Assembly (NCBI GenBank): GCA_002104905.1
Contig: MCFE01000383.1
Coordinates: forward strand, 1 to 64,000
From: Basidiobolus meristosporus CBS 931.73
Lineage: Eukaryota > Basidiobolomycota > Basidiobolomycetes > Basidiobolales > Basidiobolaceae
DNA: 64,000 nt
Direction of reading: 5' to 3'
The notes beneath the pieces were generated by a model that saw only the letters and a program-made list of their open reading frames with translations, ran no database searches and had not been told where the DNA came from. The position numbers and the translations under genes are program-made. Below are positions 20,725 through 32,889 of this stretch, in pieces; positions within the stretch are counted from its first letter, which is position 1, and the number at the start of each line of letters is the position of its first letter.

Positions 20725-22831
20725 AAGCTTGCTTTATCTTGGTTGTCTACTTTGCTCTAGTGCTGTGTCTTTATTCTGGAGAAAGACCGCCTGGTCTACC
20801 TGAAGTTACAAAAGACAGAAAAGTACTGCTGCTGCAAAGAGCTGCTAGATGGGATATATTGTTTTGGAGAGAGAGGCCTTTGCCCTTAAAGAAGACACCA
20901 AGCAAAGAAAAAGGTCATATGTCAAGGAGATCATGTTGGACAAATTCCAAAAGTTATGGAATATGCAGAAGGATGAAGCTTTGAGAAAATAGGTAATCCC
21001 AGCAAGGAGTCAAGATCAATAAGGGGCATCTTACATGATATATGTATTAATGCAATGATCCTTATTATCACCACAAGATGGATCTATATTGAAGATCCAC
21101 ATATACCTGGGTCTGGATTAGACTATATCAGTTGATGAAGTGCCCACATTGCTGCAGTGAATTTACATTAGTCTGTAGTCACTTGAAATGAAATGATGCG
21201 CAAACACTTTGATGCCACCTGCTGCCCTGCTTTGGAGTTGAATTTGCCAACAGATATATGGATCAGCTTGCCCAAACTCTGAGGCTCAAAATGATATATA
21301 ATACCTATATATTTGGCTGAAGATCAGTGATCTCAGATATGCCAACTTAGGAGTGGTACGCATGATATATCAGTGGTACTATTTCCAATACCAATGATCC
21401 TGAGGCTCTGTGAGACACTTATTAGATGAGCTACATATCTACATCAAGTATCAGATACAGTGGGAGGAGATACATCCATATATGTTGAAGCATGGAATTT
21501 CTACTGCCATCAAGAAAAGTGCTACCAGAGACCTTGACCAAAGTATATGCATACAGTCTCTATATACACTATAGAATATGCATGAAGTACTATCAAGGAG
21601 TGTACTAGTTGCCCTACACTAGTACATATATCACATACATACAGTGATGAAGGATCATTTATATTAACGTGGATCAGATGTTAAACATGCTATTTTGATC
21701 AGATCAAGTTACTTACAGCTCCCAGCTATGGGCCAAACCGCAATGATGATATCTGCCTCCAAAAGTGCTGAGAGAAATGGCTTTTTAAGGAAGCTTACTT
21801 GATCAAATTTGATCAAGCCTGTGAAAAGTTATGCCAGATACAAATGGAAGACCAATTTGGTTGAAACATCTCAGAATAGATATGTTTTGAGGACAGGAGG
21901 TTCCTGAGCACTCTGGGAGATCTAACAAGCCGTGGATATGCTACCTGTATGGTCCAGATCTAGATCAATAAGGAAATTCCAGCAACCAGCATCTTTAGGA
22001 CCAGATATGGAACAAAAACCTACCGCCAATAAGTTGCCAGTTTCTAAATGGAGTTAGGTGATACCTAGGCCAGATTTGGACTATCTAGCACACCAGATAT
22101 GATCCAGTTATCCTACCACACAAGGATATTGAAGTATTGTTGCTAAGGAAAGTAGCAGAGCAGTCCAAGAGAACCTACGTACTCAGAGGCAACATCACTA
22201 TTATGGTGAACAATGAAGTTAACTTACTTGCAGTGGAGGCTAGAGAAGTGGTACCAAGGGCCAACCTAAGGGTTATAATGGGTCCAGAAGATCATGGACT
22301 TGTCTATTTGCACTGTCAACCAAGCTGTATGCTGAAAAGTTCTATCAGAAGTAACAGTGGCTCATCAGAGCCATTATGGTAGATTTATGCAATTGGAAAG
22401 TGCCAGATCAGGTTGTGCTGTTCAAGCGTAATAGTACATATGAGACCATATCTATCCTGTTTAGGATTAGGCCTCTATGAATAGCTGCCAATCAAGCTGT
22501 GGTATGCTGTGATACCAAATCAAGCCTATCAAGATGCAAAGGGAAGATCTGAATACCATAACAGTGATATCAGTCCAAGAAAGTTATGCCTAGATCAGAA
22601 GGATATATATGATCTATCTCAGTCAGTTTTAGAAGGCAGGAAGCACCAGAAGACGTAGCTTCAGTGGGAGTACAATATCCCAGATTAGGAATGAAGAAAA
22701 GATAGGATAGATACCATTGAAGGCACTAGTCCGGAAGAGGAAATACTTGGTCAAGCATCAAAGAATAAGGCAACTACAATGCTGACCAATTGTTGGTCTC
22801 AGCAGATCATATATTGAGTATATGAGGAAAG

Positions 22832-23200
22832 TGTTGCAATTTAAGAAGTGATTTGGATATAAGGAACTAATCAAGAAATAGTGATAATAGTTGAACTGTT
22901 GTTTATTCGTAAAGAAGCTCAGTATTTATACCTTTGTAGAAGTAATACAGCTGCAACACTAAGTAGGGAGGGTTTCTCAATATTCAGGAGCATTCTGTAA
23001 CAGTTTCAGGGTTAGTACATAATGTTTGGTAATAGTGCTAATTTGATCCTGACTATAGGGGAATAGTCATAAGATCATATATCTGGAGAAAGTGGCAAAG
23101 TTAAGGCAGTAAATGAGTCCTACAGTGACTAAGACTAGCCTAGAATTGTTAAGTAAATTTTTAGCTGCTGAATGATACCAAATAGTCCAATATTTCAACA
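22832..23200 (+). repeat. Solo LTR of Copia family A with target duplication
   Basis: A complete 369-bp LTR, nearly identical to 4074-4442 and in the same direction as written. It is flanked on both sides by GAAAG (22827-22831 and 23201-23205), a perfect 5-bp target-site duplication. It lies inside the nested element and was left by LTR-LTR recombination. Confidence 0.93.
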
Positions 23201-23689
23201 GAAAGTTACTATCCAGATCCAGTTATGGATATATGGAGGATAGTCTAAGTGAATTAGACTATAGACCAGAACTGTGGATGATCCAGATCTACTTGAGAGA
23301 AGACCACATCCTAACTTTGCCAATTATTGACCAATTTTACTCAAATGAGAAACAGCAGATAGCCTGTAAATTCAGCTCTCTGATGATACAAACTATGCTG
23401 GGATTCAATCAGTATCTAAGAAGTTTTACTCCAATCAAATTGATGATACTCATTCATAGATATTTGTGATGAGATCAGAGTTCAGACTCAAAGCAATTTG
23501 ATCTGAAGTATGTAATTAACAGTATGAACTTATACTTAGTTATTACAGATTATATGCAATCCTTAACATATATTGGAGAATACATTAGTCCAATAAGTTA
23601 GATGGTTAATTGCAGGTTTAATTTCAACCGCAAGATACACAACACCACAGCAAGTTCATAAGTATATGAATATATTATGTGAGTGGGAG

Positions 23690-24038
23690 TGTTGAAATAA
23701 TTAGGAGTCCACCTAATTACTAATATATTATGAACTAGCACTTAGTGAAATGATATATTTCAGATTATCAACATGGAAACTAGTTTGTAAGATATTTACC
23801 AAGTATTAGGAATTAGAGAAGTACAGAATTTTAGGAAAATCTGAAGCTTGTCCAAATGAGCTGAAACTTGGCACATGTACTCCTGATACTCTCCTAATAA
23901 TGACCAAATAGTCACATTTACGTAGTTCTGCAATAAGTATAAATACTGTGTTACAACTCAATAAAACATCATGTGAATATCACGTAAATCTTCTAATTCT
24001 CCAATTCACTTCCAATATATCTCTCTAATATTTCAACA
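23690..24038 (+). repeat. Right LTR of the nested element (349 bp)
   Basis: It begins TGTTGAAATAATTAGG after the purine tract GAGTGGGAG and ends CAACA at 24038. The next five bases are GGCTC. Confidence 0.9.
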
Positions 24039-26428
24039 GGCTCATCTGAATGACAGCTCAGGTCTTTAAATATTTTCTTAAGCCATATAGCGTCCTTAGT
24101 TGCTTGGTAAGCAGCCATATATTCAGCTTCAGTTGTATCTAGGGCCATAGTTGGCTGTTCTGAGATATTCCAAGTGATAACTGCACCAGCATAACAAAAT
24201 GCATACCAAGTGGTGGAGCATCTGTCAATCAGATATCTGCCTTAATCTGAATCACTATAACAATCAAATTTCTGACTACTAGCTGCTCCAGAGTATTCCA
24301 GCACCATATTTATGTAACCTTGAAGATAATTGGAAATCTGCTTAACTGCTGTAATTTGATCTGATCCATAATTCTCCTCAAATCAACTCACTTTTCAGCT
24401 GCCACTGGAATATCAGGACATGTAGACAACATCAAATACATCAGACTACTAATCATTGATTGATAGTGAAGGTTTTGTTCCATATTTGTGCTGTTTACAC
24501 CTAAAACTGGCTGAGATTTGCTCTATTTTGAATATTTGTTCATAGGAGCAGTTGCAGGCTTGCAATTTTCCATTTTGCAACATCTAAGAATGTCACTGAT
24601 GTACTTAGACTGATGCTGCACAATAATCTGTGTAGATATGTAAAAATTCACCTCAATTCCATGAAAATAGCCTAAGTTCCAGGATCTTTCATTTTGAAAA
24701 TGCCAAAGAGATCTGATTTTGTCTGTTCAAGTGCCTCTTGGTCACTTATAGCTATTAGTAAGTTGTCCACCTAAAGAACTAGGATGATCACACTGTTTTT
24801 GAGCTATGTCACATAAATACAGTGATATGTAGCGCTACAAATGAACCCAATCTCCTCAAGATATGTGTCAATCTTATTATACCTTGTTCTAGGTGCCAGC
24901 TTAAGCTCACACAACAATTTCCCAAGTCAGCACACCTAATGGCAGCCTTTTGGATTGGTAAAACATTCTGGTTGCTCCATTTTTACAGTTTCTTGCAAAT
25001 CCGCATTTATAAAGGCTGTATTGACATCCATTTAATGTAAATCTAGACTGTGTACAGCTGCCAGGTCTAGAGCTATCCTAATGGAGTTAAACTTGGCAAC
25101 CAAAGCAAGTGTTTCCTCAAAGTCTAGTCCCTTGATATGGAAATAGCTTTTAGCCATCAATCTTGCCATATACTTATCACTGGTACCATTTGAGGTTATC
25201 TTAATCTTGTGGACCCATACACATCCTATTGGCTTTCTCACATTTGGTAGATCTAGCAGTTCCCACATTTATGCTGTGATCAGTGATTGGTATTCTTCCT
25301 GCATTTCATGTTGCCACATAGTTGCATCTGGACTATGCATTGCCTGTTCCAGATTCTGAGATTTGGCACATAAGGCAGGATAAGCTTCTTCATGATCATT
25401 GGATGTCTGCCACCAGGATCCAGGGGCATTTCTTATTCCAGTAGATCTCCTAACTGGGATAATCTGCTCTGATCTGGAACTGGCAGAGTTATCTTCTGTT
25501 TCTGGCTGAATTTGGTATGTATCTTTTTTATTAGTCTTAATTGCATCATCAGGCAGCTGGCCAATGACTTCTGTGGCTTTTTGATCTGAGTTCTCCTTGA
25601 ATACAATGTCCCTGCTCTTGATCTGCTTCTGAATTTCACCATCTTAGACTCTATACCCTGCAGCATCATCACAATACCCAAGGAAGATCCCTTTTCTACT
25701 CTTTGGTTACAGCTCTGAGCATTTTTTGTTGGGGATGCAATATAAATTACCACTGCCAAAGATCCTGAGGTGCTGGAGGTTTAGTTTTGCCTGTATAGGC
25801 TTCAATGGGTGAAGAATCACATATTGCTGTTGTTGGGCAGGTATTCTTGATGTATAATGCAGTAGAAGCAGATTTGGCCCAAATCCTGTAGTTCATTCCC
25901 TTATGATATAGCATTTGTCTTCCCATCTCTACTCTAGTTCTATTTGCATGTTCTGCTACTCCATTTTGTTGTGGAGTATGTGGAGCAGTGGTCTGTTGAG
26001 GTATACAGGTAGATGAGCAGTATTTTGCAAACTCCTTTGAGCCTATGTTGGCATATTCAGGTACAATGATGACACATTGTAACTTGTATATATTGTGATC
26101 TCTGATTCCCAAAGCTAGTTTTTGTGCATTTTCACTCAATAATAAGTAGTTCAGCTTAGTAAAAACTAATTTTAGTCCCTGAGCAGTTGCTTTACTGACT
26201 GATAGTAAGTTTTAGCTATTTCACATACAAAAGTATGTCAGTCAGTATTGCTGCTGAAGCCCCTGAGATATCACTCATATTTAGTGGTATAGAACCACCG
26301 GCAGTAGCTTCCAGTGCAGAGTTGTCTCTCAGATAAGTCCTTCTTACAGGAATAGTGTTTAAGTTGCTGAATCACTACTTTATAACACAAATAAGCTGTG
26401 AAGCTCCAGAGTCAATCTACTACTCATT
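24039..26428 (-). pseudogene. Copia copy C pol, inner part
   Basis: Decayed RNase H, RT and integrase on the minus strand. The largest open pieces are 25268-25032 (RT start, WELLDLPNVRKPIGC block), 25759-25433 (linker) and 26139-25747 (integrase end, with TPQQNGVAEHANRTR). A deletion near 26042 joins the pre-integrase region to the integrase, so about 600 bases of the family A element are missing there. The sequence stops at the protease motif. Confidence 0.8.
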
Positions 26429-27171
26429 AGACTTGTTCCAACGTACTGTGCCAGGGTGCACAGCGCAATCCACGGTTATAAAGAACAATTGGGCGCAATA
26501 TTATAGCTACCAGAAGGCAGGATTGTTCTTGGACAATTTTGCACTATGCGGGACAATCTTGCACACTTATGGCACAATCTGACACAATGAGGTTGGCACG
26601 GATGATTGCACCAACTCGTAATGTTTGCATCACGTGCGCAATTGGATACCGCTATTATGGCAGGTAAAATCCGGTATTTGGATATGTTTCTTTAATGTAA
26701 ATAGAAATAAATGTGTATCACACTATAAACTACACTGATACTTACCATTTTGGTTACCCTCACCCCAATTGGATGGTATCTCAGTGGTTAATTGGTCCAA
26801 AAGTATCCTGAAACTGGCAGCCCCCAATTGGCTCATTGACTACTGAAAGAGCTACCTGATTTGTCATCAAATATCCCATTTTGCCCATTAAGCAAGTAAA
26901 TCCCTGATCCTAGTGATTGGACAAGGTGTCATAGCTAGCACTCAGGCGATTGTGTACGTGCAAAACAGATCCAATAGCTGCACTGGTATTACAGATGACG
27001 TATATATATGCAGGGTGTTTATTTATAGGTGTTCTGTCTCAAATGTGAGACAACCTTGATATTACTTACATCAAAAATTTGATGATCACTGATTAGCAAT
27101 GGCTTTATTTGGATTGCAAAAAAAAGGGTTGTTGGGATCATTACAAATGTGAGCAATTCAAAGCAATTGCA

Positions 27172-28434
27172 TCATCTTCTCCTGGGTTTTTTTCTCACAG
27201 GGATTACTACTGAAGCATTTGGTAGTGACTCACTTTGCACACCAATACTACTTCCTGGCTGACTATCATCTTGACTACTTGTGTATTTGTAGTCAGTATT
27301 TTGCCTCCTAGTTGATGAGTGCAATGCTGCAGCTTGGCCGTGCTGAATTGCTCCAACTGAACCAACTGAACCGGCCTGTAGTGCCACGCGCTGACGCGTT
27401 CTTTTACTTGCCAAGGGCTCCGGTGGTTGAGGCACTTCATGTTGGTCATCATCAGTCAGTTCACCAGAAGTAACTTGCTGATGGTCAGGCAAAATGGCAT
27501 GCACAGGCACGCCTTGACGCGTTGAGATGGCCCTTGGCTGAGTTCAATGTGATGCTGCATGTTGACGCAACTTGGTCCGCTCCAATGGACTTGTGTCTAA
27601 ATGAGCCATTTGGCAAGTTCTTGTAGTTTTGCTCTGAAGCGCGCACGTTGACCCAACGCGCGTTGACTCAATGCGTATTGACTTGATGCAGGGCGTTCTG
27701 GTAAAGGGTGTTGGCATGGTCTGGACTGACGTGAGCCGGTGCGCTGTGGTTGCAAGACATGGTAGGGAATCCAGCAAGGCGTGCTGGTGCGATCTGGACA
27801 ATGTTGCTCATGGTCTGTATTCTTCCTCCTGAAGCTCACCATCTGATTCATCAAGGTATTCACTTACCCTCTGTCTGATACTTTGGAGCTGTTGCCTGGA
27901 TGAGTCCTGGGTATATTGCTCTCAGAAGCCACTTAGCTCTACTAATATATCACATAGTACATTAGTCATTTGAGGCAAAAACTCATTCAAGATCTCTTTG
28001 GTTCCCAAAGTTGAGGCACAAATGGATGCGTCCGGCCTGTACTGTGCAAATTGCGCGCAAAATTGTTCCTGTGCAGCTTCTTTGTCAAATCCCCTCACTC
28101 TCAGCTCATTCTTGATTTCAATACTTGTCTTGTTGTATATCTTTTTACATACATTGGCTGGCATCTTGATGTAGAACTCATGCCACAGCTTTTTACTCAA
28201 ATCCTTCCATTTTTGTCAACTCTCTGAGGTATCTAGTTCTGCTAGATTAATCAGTAGTGCCCAAATATCTGTATGAAGGCTCATCATAGACACTTGGGCC
28301 ATACTAAAATCATTTGGTGAGAACTCAAACAGATCCAACATCAACTTTTCCTGTCCAGACCGCACTTGTGAGCTGGGGGATGGGTTTTTTCTGGGTAGTA
28401 CTAAAGATGAGTTGAGACTTGGTATGGGGACCAT
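27172..28434 (-). pseudogene. Harbinger accessory gene (ORF1), copy 2
   Basis: Open pieces 28434-28216, 28200-27922, 27801-27544 and 27510-27172 appear to be parts of one protein in changing frames or with stops. A charged segment reads KKLWHEFYIKMPANVCKKIY. Then come RVRGFDKEAAQEQFCAQF, a leucine-rich stretch, an acidic end of the first half, and a low-complexity Gln/Thr/Ser half with a basic terminus. I do not recognise the family. In PIF/Harbinger elements a gene in this divergent position encodes a DNA-binding helper. Each stop noted could also be an intron boundary, so the degree of decay is uncertain. Confidence 0.55.
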
Positions 28435-28762
28435 AGTAATGGATTTGGATACTTATACAGCAGTATATTGGCATCAACCTGGTCTTATATGAAATATATA
28501 TGAAAACTAATGTGATTGTTGAATTTTCCATATATTATGCATGATGCATCTTGGATTGCATTGACACAAATCAGATCACATCAATTGCAGATTTCCTATT
28601 TGCTTATAGACCTTTGAGTAAAGCATCAATAAAAGTACCAAGGCATTGTTTGCGGATGATTTTTGCAACATAATGATGGGATACATGGCAATTGATGGAG
28701 ATTTAATCATAATGCATTAAAAATCAGATAAATAACACAGATTGCGCCAAATCAATTCAAAC

Positions 28763-29860
28763 CGCTGTAGTGGGGTGACAGTGTCACCCACTGACAGATG
28801 TGCTCATTCCCTTATTTTCTACTTCCCTATATCTCTACTACACATATTTTAGTTTTATTCCACTTGTCTTACCTGATCAGTACTATCCCATAAGCCAGTT
28901 GACTATCACACCTGCTTACCTTATTGCACAAGTTACCCCTCACTTTATGTACGATTACTAGCTATAAGTGCTTCCATATTAGGCAAGTACCCATACCAGT
29001 ACCTGTGACACATGGTGAACCCATGTCACCATCCCTACCATTTCCATACCATATATGGTATCCCTATGTTACACAGGTTTCAGAATACCAATTCCTGATT
29101 GGTTGGAAGTGCTGTGCCTCTTAGAACCTTCTGGCACCTACTTAGAACATTTTTTAGGTCATTCTGATGTCATTAAGATTTCTATTGATATCCGGAACCT
29201 TCTGGAATACCATGCTAAGTAATCACTTTGCCAGTGAGAAAAGTATATAAGGGAGGCTATCCCTCAACAATAAATCATCATCCCTTTTATCAATATACCA
29301 ACTTGTTGATTAGTGTGATCACTGCTACCTGCTGCTACTTGAACTTCCAGCCCCAGACCACAGGACACTCCCAGGAAACCGCGCTGACAGCCAACTGACC
29401 TTGGAGGCACTACTTGTGAGGAATACACAGAGTAGGTATCTTTATTATATTTGATTCTTACCCAAGTTTGTTCTTGTACAGGCAAAGATACATTTCTGTC
29501 TTTGTAACTATTGATCACAGCTGCATTCTTATCAAGTCCCTGCTGGTGGAGTTTACAGTTGTTTTGACTTTGGAAGCTTTAGTACATTGTCATCTCAAAG
29601 GATGCTGAACCCAGCACATACTTTTGTTAAGACGCCAACTAAGTTGGGGATTGTAGCTCAATAGTTTTCCCTTGACAAGCTTGTGGCTTCATTCCCCTTC
29701 ACATTAGATTAGAGACAGAACCCAAGTATTCCTTGCAAGCTTTTACCAGAGGTTATTGCACCCAGTGAACACCCCACACACAAAACACTGGAGAAGTGTT
29801 GGACATATCTCTCCCTTGGACCTATACACCACCACACCACGCCATACAATCATCCACCAA
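28763..29860 (+). repeat. Insertion in Harbinger copy 2: LTR-like sequence plus short tail
   Basis: This DNA is absent from copy 1, where the flanks are adjacent (near 7700). It starts near TGTAGTGGGGTGACAGTGTC and has a TATA-like GTATATAAGG near 29243 and an AATAAATC near 29270, both typical inside an LTR. The last about 340 bases look like the start of a gag-like frame. It is probably a truncated Ty3/Gypsy-like insertion. No second LTR is visible. Confidence 0.5.
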
Positions 29861-29867
29861 TTTTAAT

Positions 29868-30753
29868 ATGACTTACCCATCTGAACGGTCTTTTCTCATT
29901 AATCCCATCACTACCACTAGATTTCCTTTTGACACACCAGAGGAGATCTATTCCTAGTACTGTGGACCATCTACCCCAATCTGACTCAAGGAGATCCCTT
30001 GTTAAGCTTCTCTGCTACTACAAGAACTGTTGCCCTACAAGGTTTCATACCACCATCCATGGCAACAAAAGTCCTAGAAGCTTTCATTCCCAGCTGACAG
30101 CAATGGAGAACCACCTTGCAGAGTATATGAATGACTTAGAGCAAGCTTGGAATACTAGGTTCAGAAGCTCCAATAGACTTCCATATCCCAGAGTGTTCAG
30201 CAACAGGTTCCATATCAGGAGTATTTTGGATACCTTCCCAGTGAGGAATAATAGACCTTCTAGAGGGCAGAGGCACTTTTATTCTGGCAAGTACAAGGCA
30301 CACTGTGTGAAGTTTCAAGCACTGACTGACATTGAGGGTAACATCATCTGGTTTAGTGGGCCATTTGCTGGAAGTAGGCATGACCAAGCACTCTGGGTAG
30401 AGAATCATCCTGAATTCAGTTGAGGGGAGAAATGTATGGCAGACTTAGCCTATCTAGGAGAGGATTGTCACAGATTAGGATGTATTACAGCTTATAGGAA
30501 GCCAAAGAATGGTGTGCTTAGCAGGAAGCAGAAGCTCTACAATGAGATATTTAATCATTTCAGAGTGAGGGTAGAGCACACATTTGGATATCTGAAGAGA
30601 TTCAGCATATTGGCAGGTAAATACAGAGGAAAGTCATATATAGGTGAAAACATCACAATAGGTAAAATTGTTAAGATACTTATTAATGCATAGTATACTC
30701 ATACAAGAAGACATCCACTGAGAGAAATGTGTCTGAAGCATTATGAAGAGTAA
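29868..30753 (+). pseudogene. Harbinger DDE transposase, copy 2, with stops
   Basis: Closely related to the intact gene at 7731-8615. In-frame stops occur near 29955, at 30421-30423 (after HPEFS) and at 30691-30693 (after LINA). The catalytic D and E motifs are still visible. Open pieces are 29929-30423 and 30436-30693. Confidence 0.88.
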
Positions 30754-30936
30754 ATAAAGCAAGGAAAGCACTATTCTGAGCAACATAAGTAAGATTGAGT
30801 AAAATTACCAGTAACTGTATCATACCACTGGCATCATGGTAGAAGTTATAGTGCCAGATAGTGCTGTAAAGTGTCAGATCAATCTGGCACTATAAACAGG
30901 CTGGCACTATGTGGCACTATCCAACTGAACAAGTCT

Positions 30937-32500
30937 AATCACTTTTATTGATGATTATAGAAGATACATGTGGGTCTACTTCATGAAAAGAAAGGACAAA
31001 GCGTTGTCTAAGGTCAGGGGGTTTTAAGTTATAGTGTAGTGAGGGACTAGTGGAAAATTAGGAAAATATGCTCTGAAAATGTTGGAGAATATACCTCAAA
31101 ACTCTTCATCTGCTTCAGCAAAACAAATGGGATAAAGCAAGAGACTCCTTTACTATACTCCCCACAGCAAAATGGAGTAGTAGAATGTGCAAATTGATCA
31201 ATAATAGATACAGCAACAGATATGATCCATAATCAAAATTTATCTGATAATATATAGGCAGAATCAGTTGCCACATCTGTATATCTTGAAAACAGGAGTT
31301 GTAGCAGAATACTTTTTGATTTTACACCATTGAGATATGGTATAGATATAGATCAAGTGTAGGACATCTAAGAATATTTGGGTGTACAGCAAACACCAAG
31401 AAACATTCAGGGTATTAAGCAAAATATAAGCCAAAAAGTGTAAAAGGCATGTTTGTGGGCTACTGCAATGAGAGTGAGGCATAGAGACTCTACAATATAA
31501 AAGCAAAGAAGCTGATCAAGTCCAGGAATGTGCTGCTTGATGAAAATTAAATTTTCACATAAAATAACATCAGATGATGCCAAAAATTTAATCTCAAGTC
31601 CAACAGTTGTCTGGACTGAATCAGAACAAAGCAATGAGTACTTTTTCATTCCATAGGACCCTAAAGCCATGGTTCAGCCTGATTCAGTGCCCAAGAATAG
31701 CCCAGAAGTGATTATTCCAGTGTCACAGTCCAGGAGATCTGACTTGACCAGTACTAGCACAAATTACAATATCAAAGAGGCTACAAACCTAGCCTTTGCC
31801 TATTTAGTACATATTGATGTGCCCTAGACTGTCAAAGAAGCCTAAAATAGTGCTCAGACAAAGTTGGTCAGCAGTCTGATGCATATCATGCCTGGAACAT
31901 GTCCAGATATCTCATATTCCATGGGAATTGTCAGCCAGCATAATCAGAACCATGGATCTGATCATATTGCAGCAGTTAAGCAGATTGTTAGACACCTAAA
32001 AGAAGCTACTGATATGTGCTTAAAATTTAATTATAGGGATTTAGAACAGGATCTTGTGAGATACTCTGATGCTGATTGGGGACAAAACTTAGAAGACAGA
32101 AGATCCCCACAGGATACACCTTTCTTTACTGTCAAGGAGAAATCTATGGAACTCAAGAGAGCAACTAATTGTAGCATTTTCTACCACAGAAGCAGAGCAT
32201 ATGGCAGTCTTTGAAGCAACAACAGAAGCAATGTGGCTAACAAGGCATCTTACAAATTTAGGTCTATGTCAAAAAATACCCATTACTTTATTTCAAGATA
32301 ATCAAGGATGTAAGCTCTTGGGTAGATATCCAACTTTTCATGCTATAGCTAACTATATAGATATTAGACATCACTTTGTATGTGAAGCTACTGAGAGTAA
32401 CTTAGTTATTATAACCTACTGTCCTTCAGATGAAATGATTGCCAAAATATTTATCAAACTATCAGCTAAAACAAGTTTGAATATCCTAGGGCAAAATTAG
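30937..32500 (+). pseudogene. Copia pol relic, second family (family D)
   Basis: It begins abruptly inside the integrase core (ITFIDDYRRYMWVYF) next to the Harbinger end. It continues with the QNGVVE motif, the VKGMFVGYC block, then jumps to RNase H (31864-32214 and 32201-32500, with YSDADWGQN and DNQGCK). The reverse transcriptase is largely deleted between about 31810 and 31860. Frames are broken in several places. It differs clearly from family A in sequence and in its LTR. Confidence 0.75.
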
Positions 32501-32534
32501 GACTAGTCAGTTTGAATATTCAGTTCAGTGGGAG

Positions 32535-32881
32535 TGTTGTAGAGAATTGTAACTCCACCTAAATACCAACCTAGGTAGTCACCTAGATCATTACCTTCAT
32601 ATTCCCTGGAATACTGACCGTATTCCTTGCTGGGGTTCACTGACATTATTTTCACCAAAACATCAGGTATTAAGAGCATAACATTCTTAAAGCTATCCAA
32701 ACAGCCCCAAACCTTGCACACATGCTTTTGCAGCCTTCCTAAACCTATTCTATATGTTTGCCATACCAAGACCATGTAAAAGTATAAATAATACTTTTAC
32801 ATTGAGAAGAGCATTTAGTGAAAACCAAATAGTCCACTTGTACTCTGAGTCACCTTCAATGTCTCCACAACTCTTACAACA
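32535..32881 (+). repeat. 3' LTR of Copia family D (347 bp)
   Basis: It is bounded by TGTTGTAGAG and CTTACAACA and preceded by the purine tract AGTGGGAG. Related decayed LTRs occur at 48668-48981 (minus), 59108-59370 and 60043-60381. It contains a TATAAATAATAC promoter-like segment. Confidence 0.85.
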
Positions 32882-32889
32882 ATTTCAAG

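Larger units (their letters stand above)
20361..24038 (+). mobile_element. Nested LTR retroelement lacking recognisable pol
   Basis: A 3.68-kb element with two direct LTRs (20361-20710 and 23690-24038) that are near identical. A primer-binding site follows the left LTR and a purine tract (GAGTGGGAG) precedes the right LTR. Flanking 5-mers GGTTC and GGCTC look like a target duplication with one change. The host Copia sequence is continuous once the element is removed. The roughly 2.6-kb interior (excluding the solo LTR) has only short open frames (for example 20739-20984, 22137-22382, 23233-23469) and no visible RT, integrase or protease. It resembles a non-autonomous, large retrotransposon derivative or a very decayed element. 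Confidence 0.8.
19738..26428 (-). mobile_element. Copia family A copy C, decayed and interrupted
   Basis: The element runs from its 3' LTR (19738-20105) through RNase H, RT, integrase and protease sequence on the minus strand. It is split by a second LTR element at 20361-24038. It ends abruptly at 26428 in the protease region, where the left end of Harbinger copy 2 begins. The 5' LTR and gag are absent. Confidence 0.8.
26429..30936 (+). mobile_element. PIF/Harbinger DNA transposon, copy 2, broken
   Basis: It aligns with copy 1 (5366-8798) from one inverted repeat to the other. The ends are AGACTTGTTCCA and TGAACAAGTCT. It differs by a roughly 1.1-kb insertion at 28763-29860 and by many C/T and G/A changes, a large share at CpG sites. 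Its left flank is Copia family A (minus strand) and its right flank is a different Copia family (plus strand). Confidence 0.82.
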
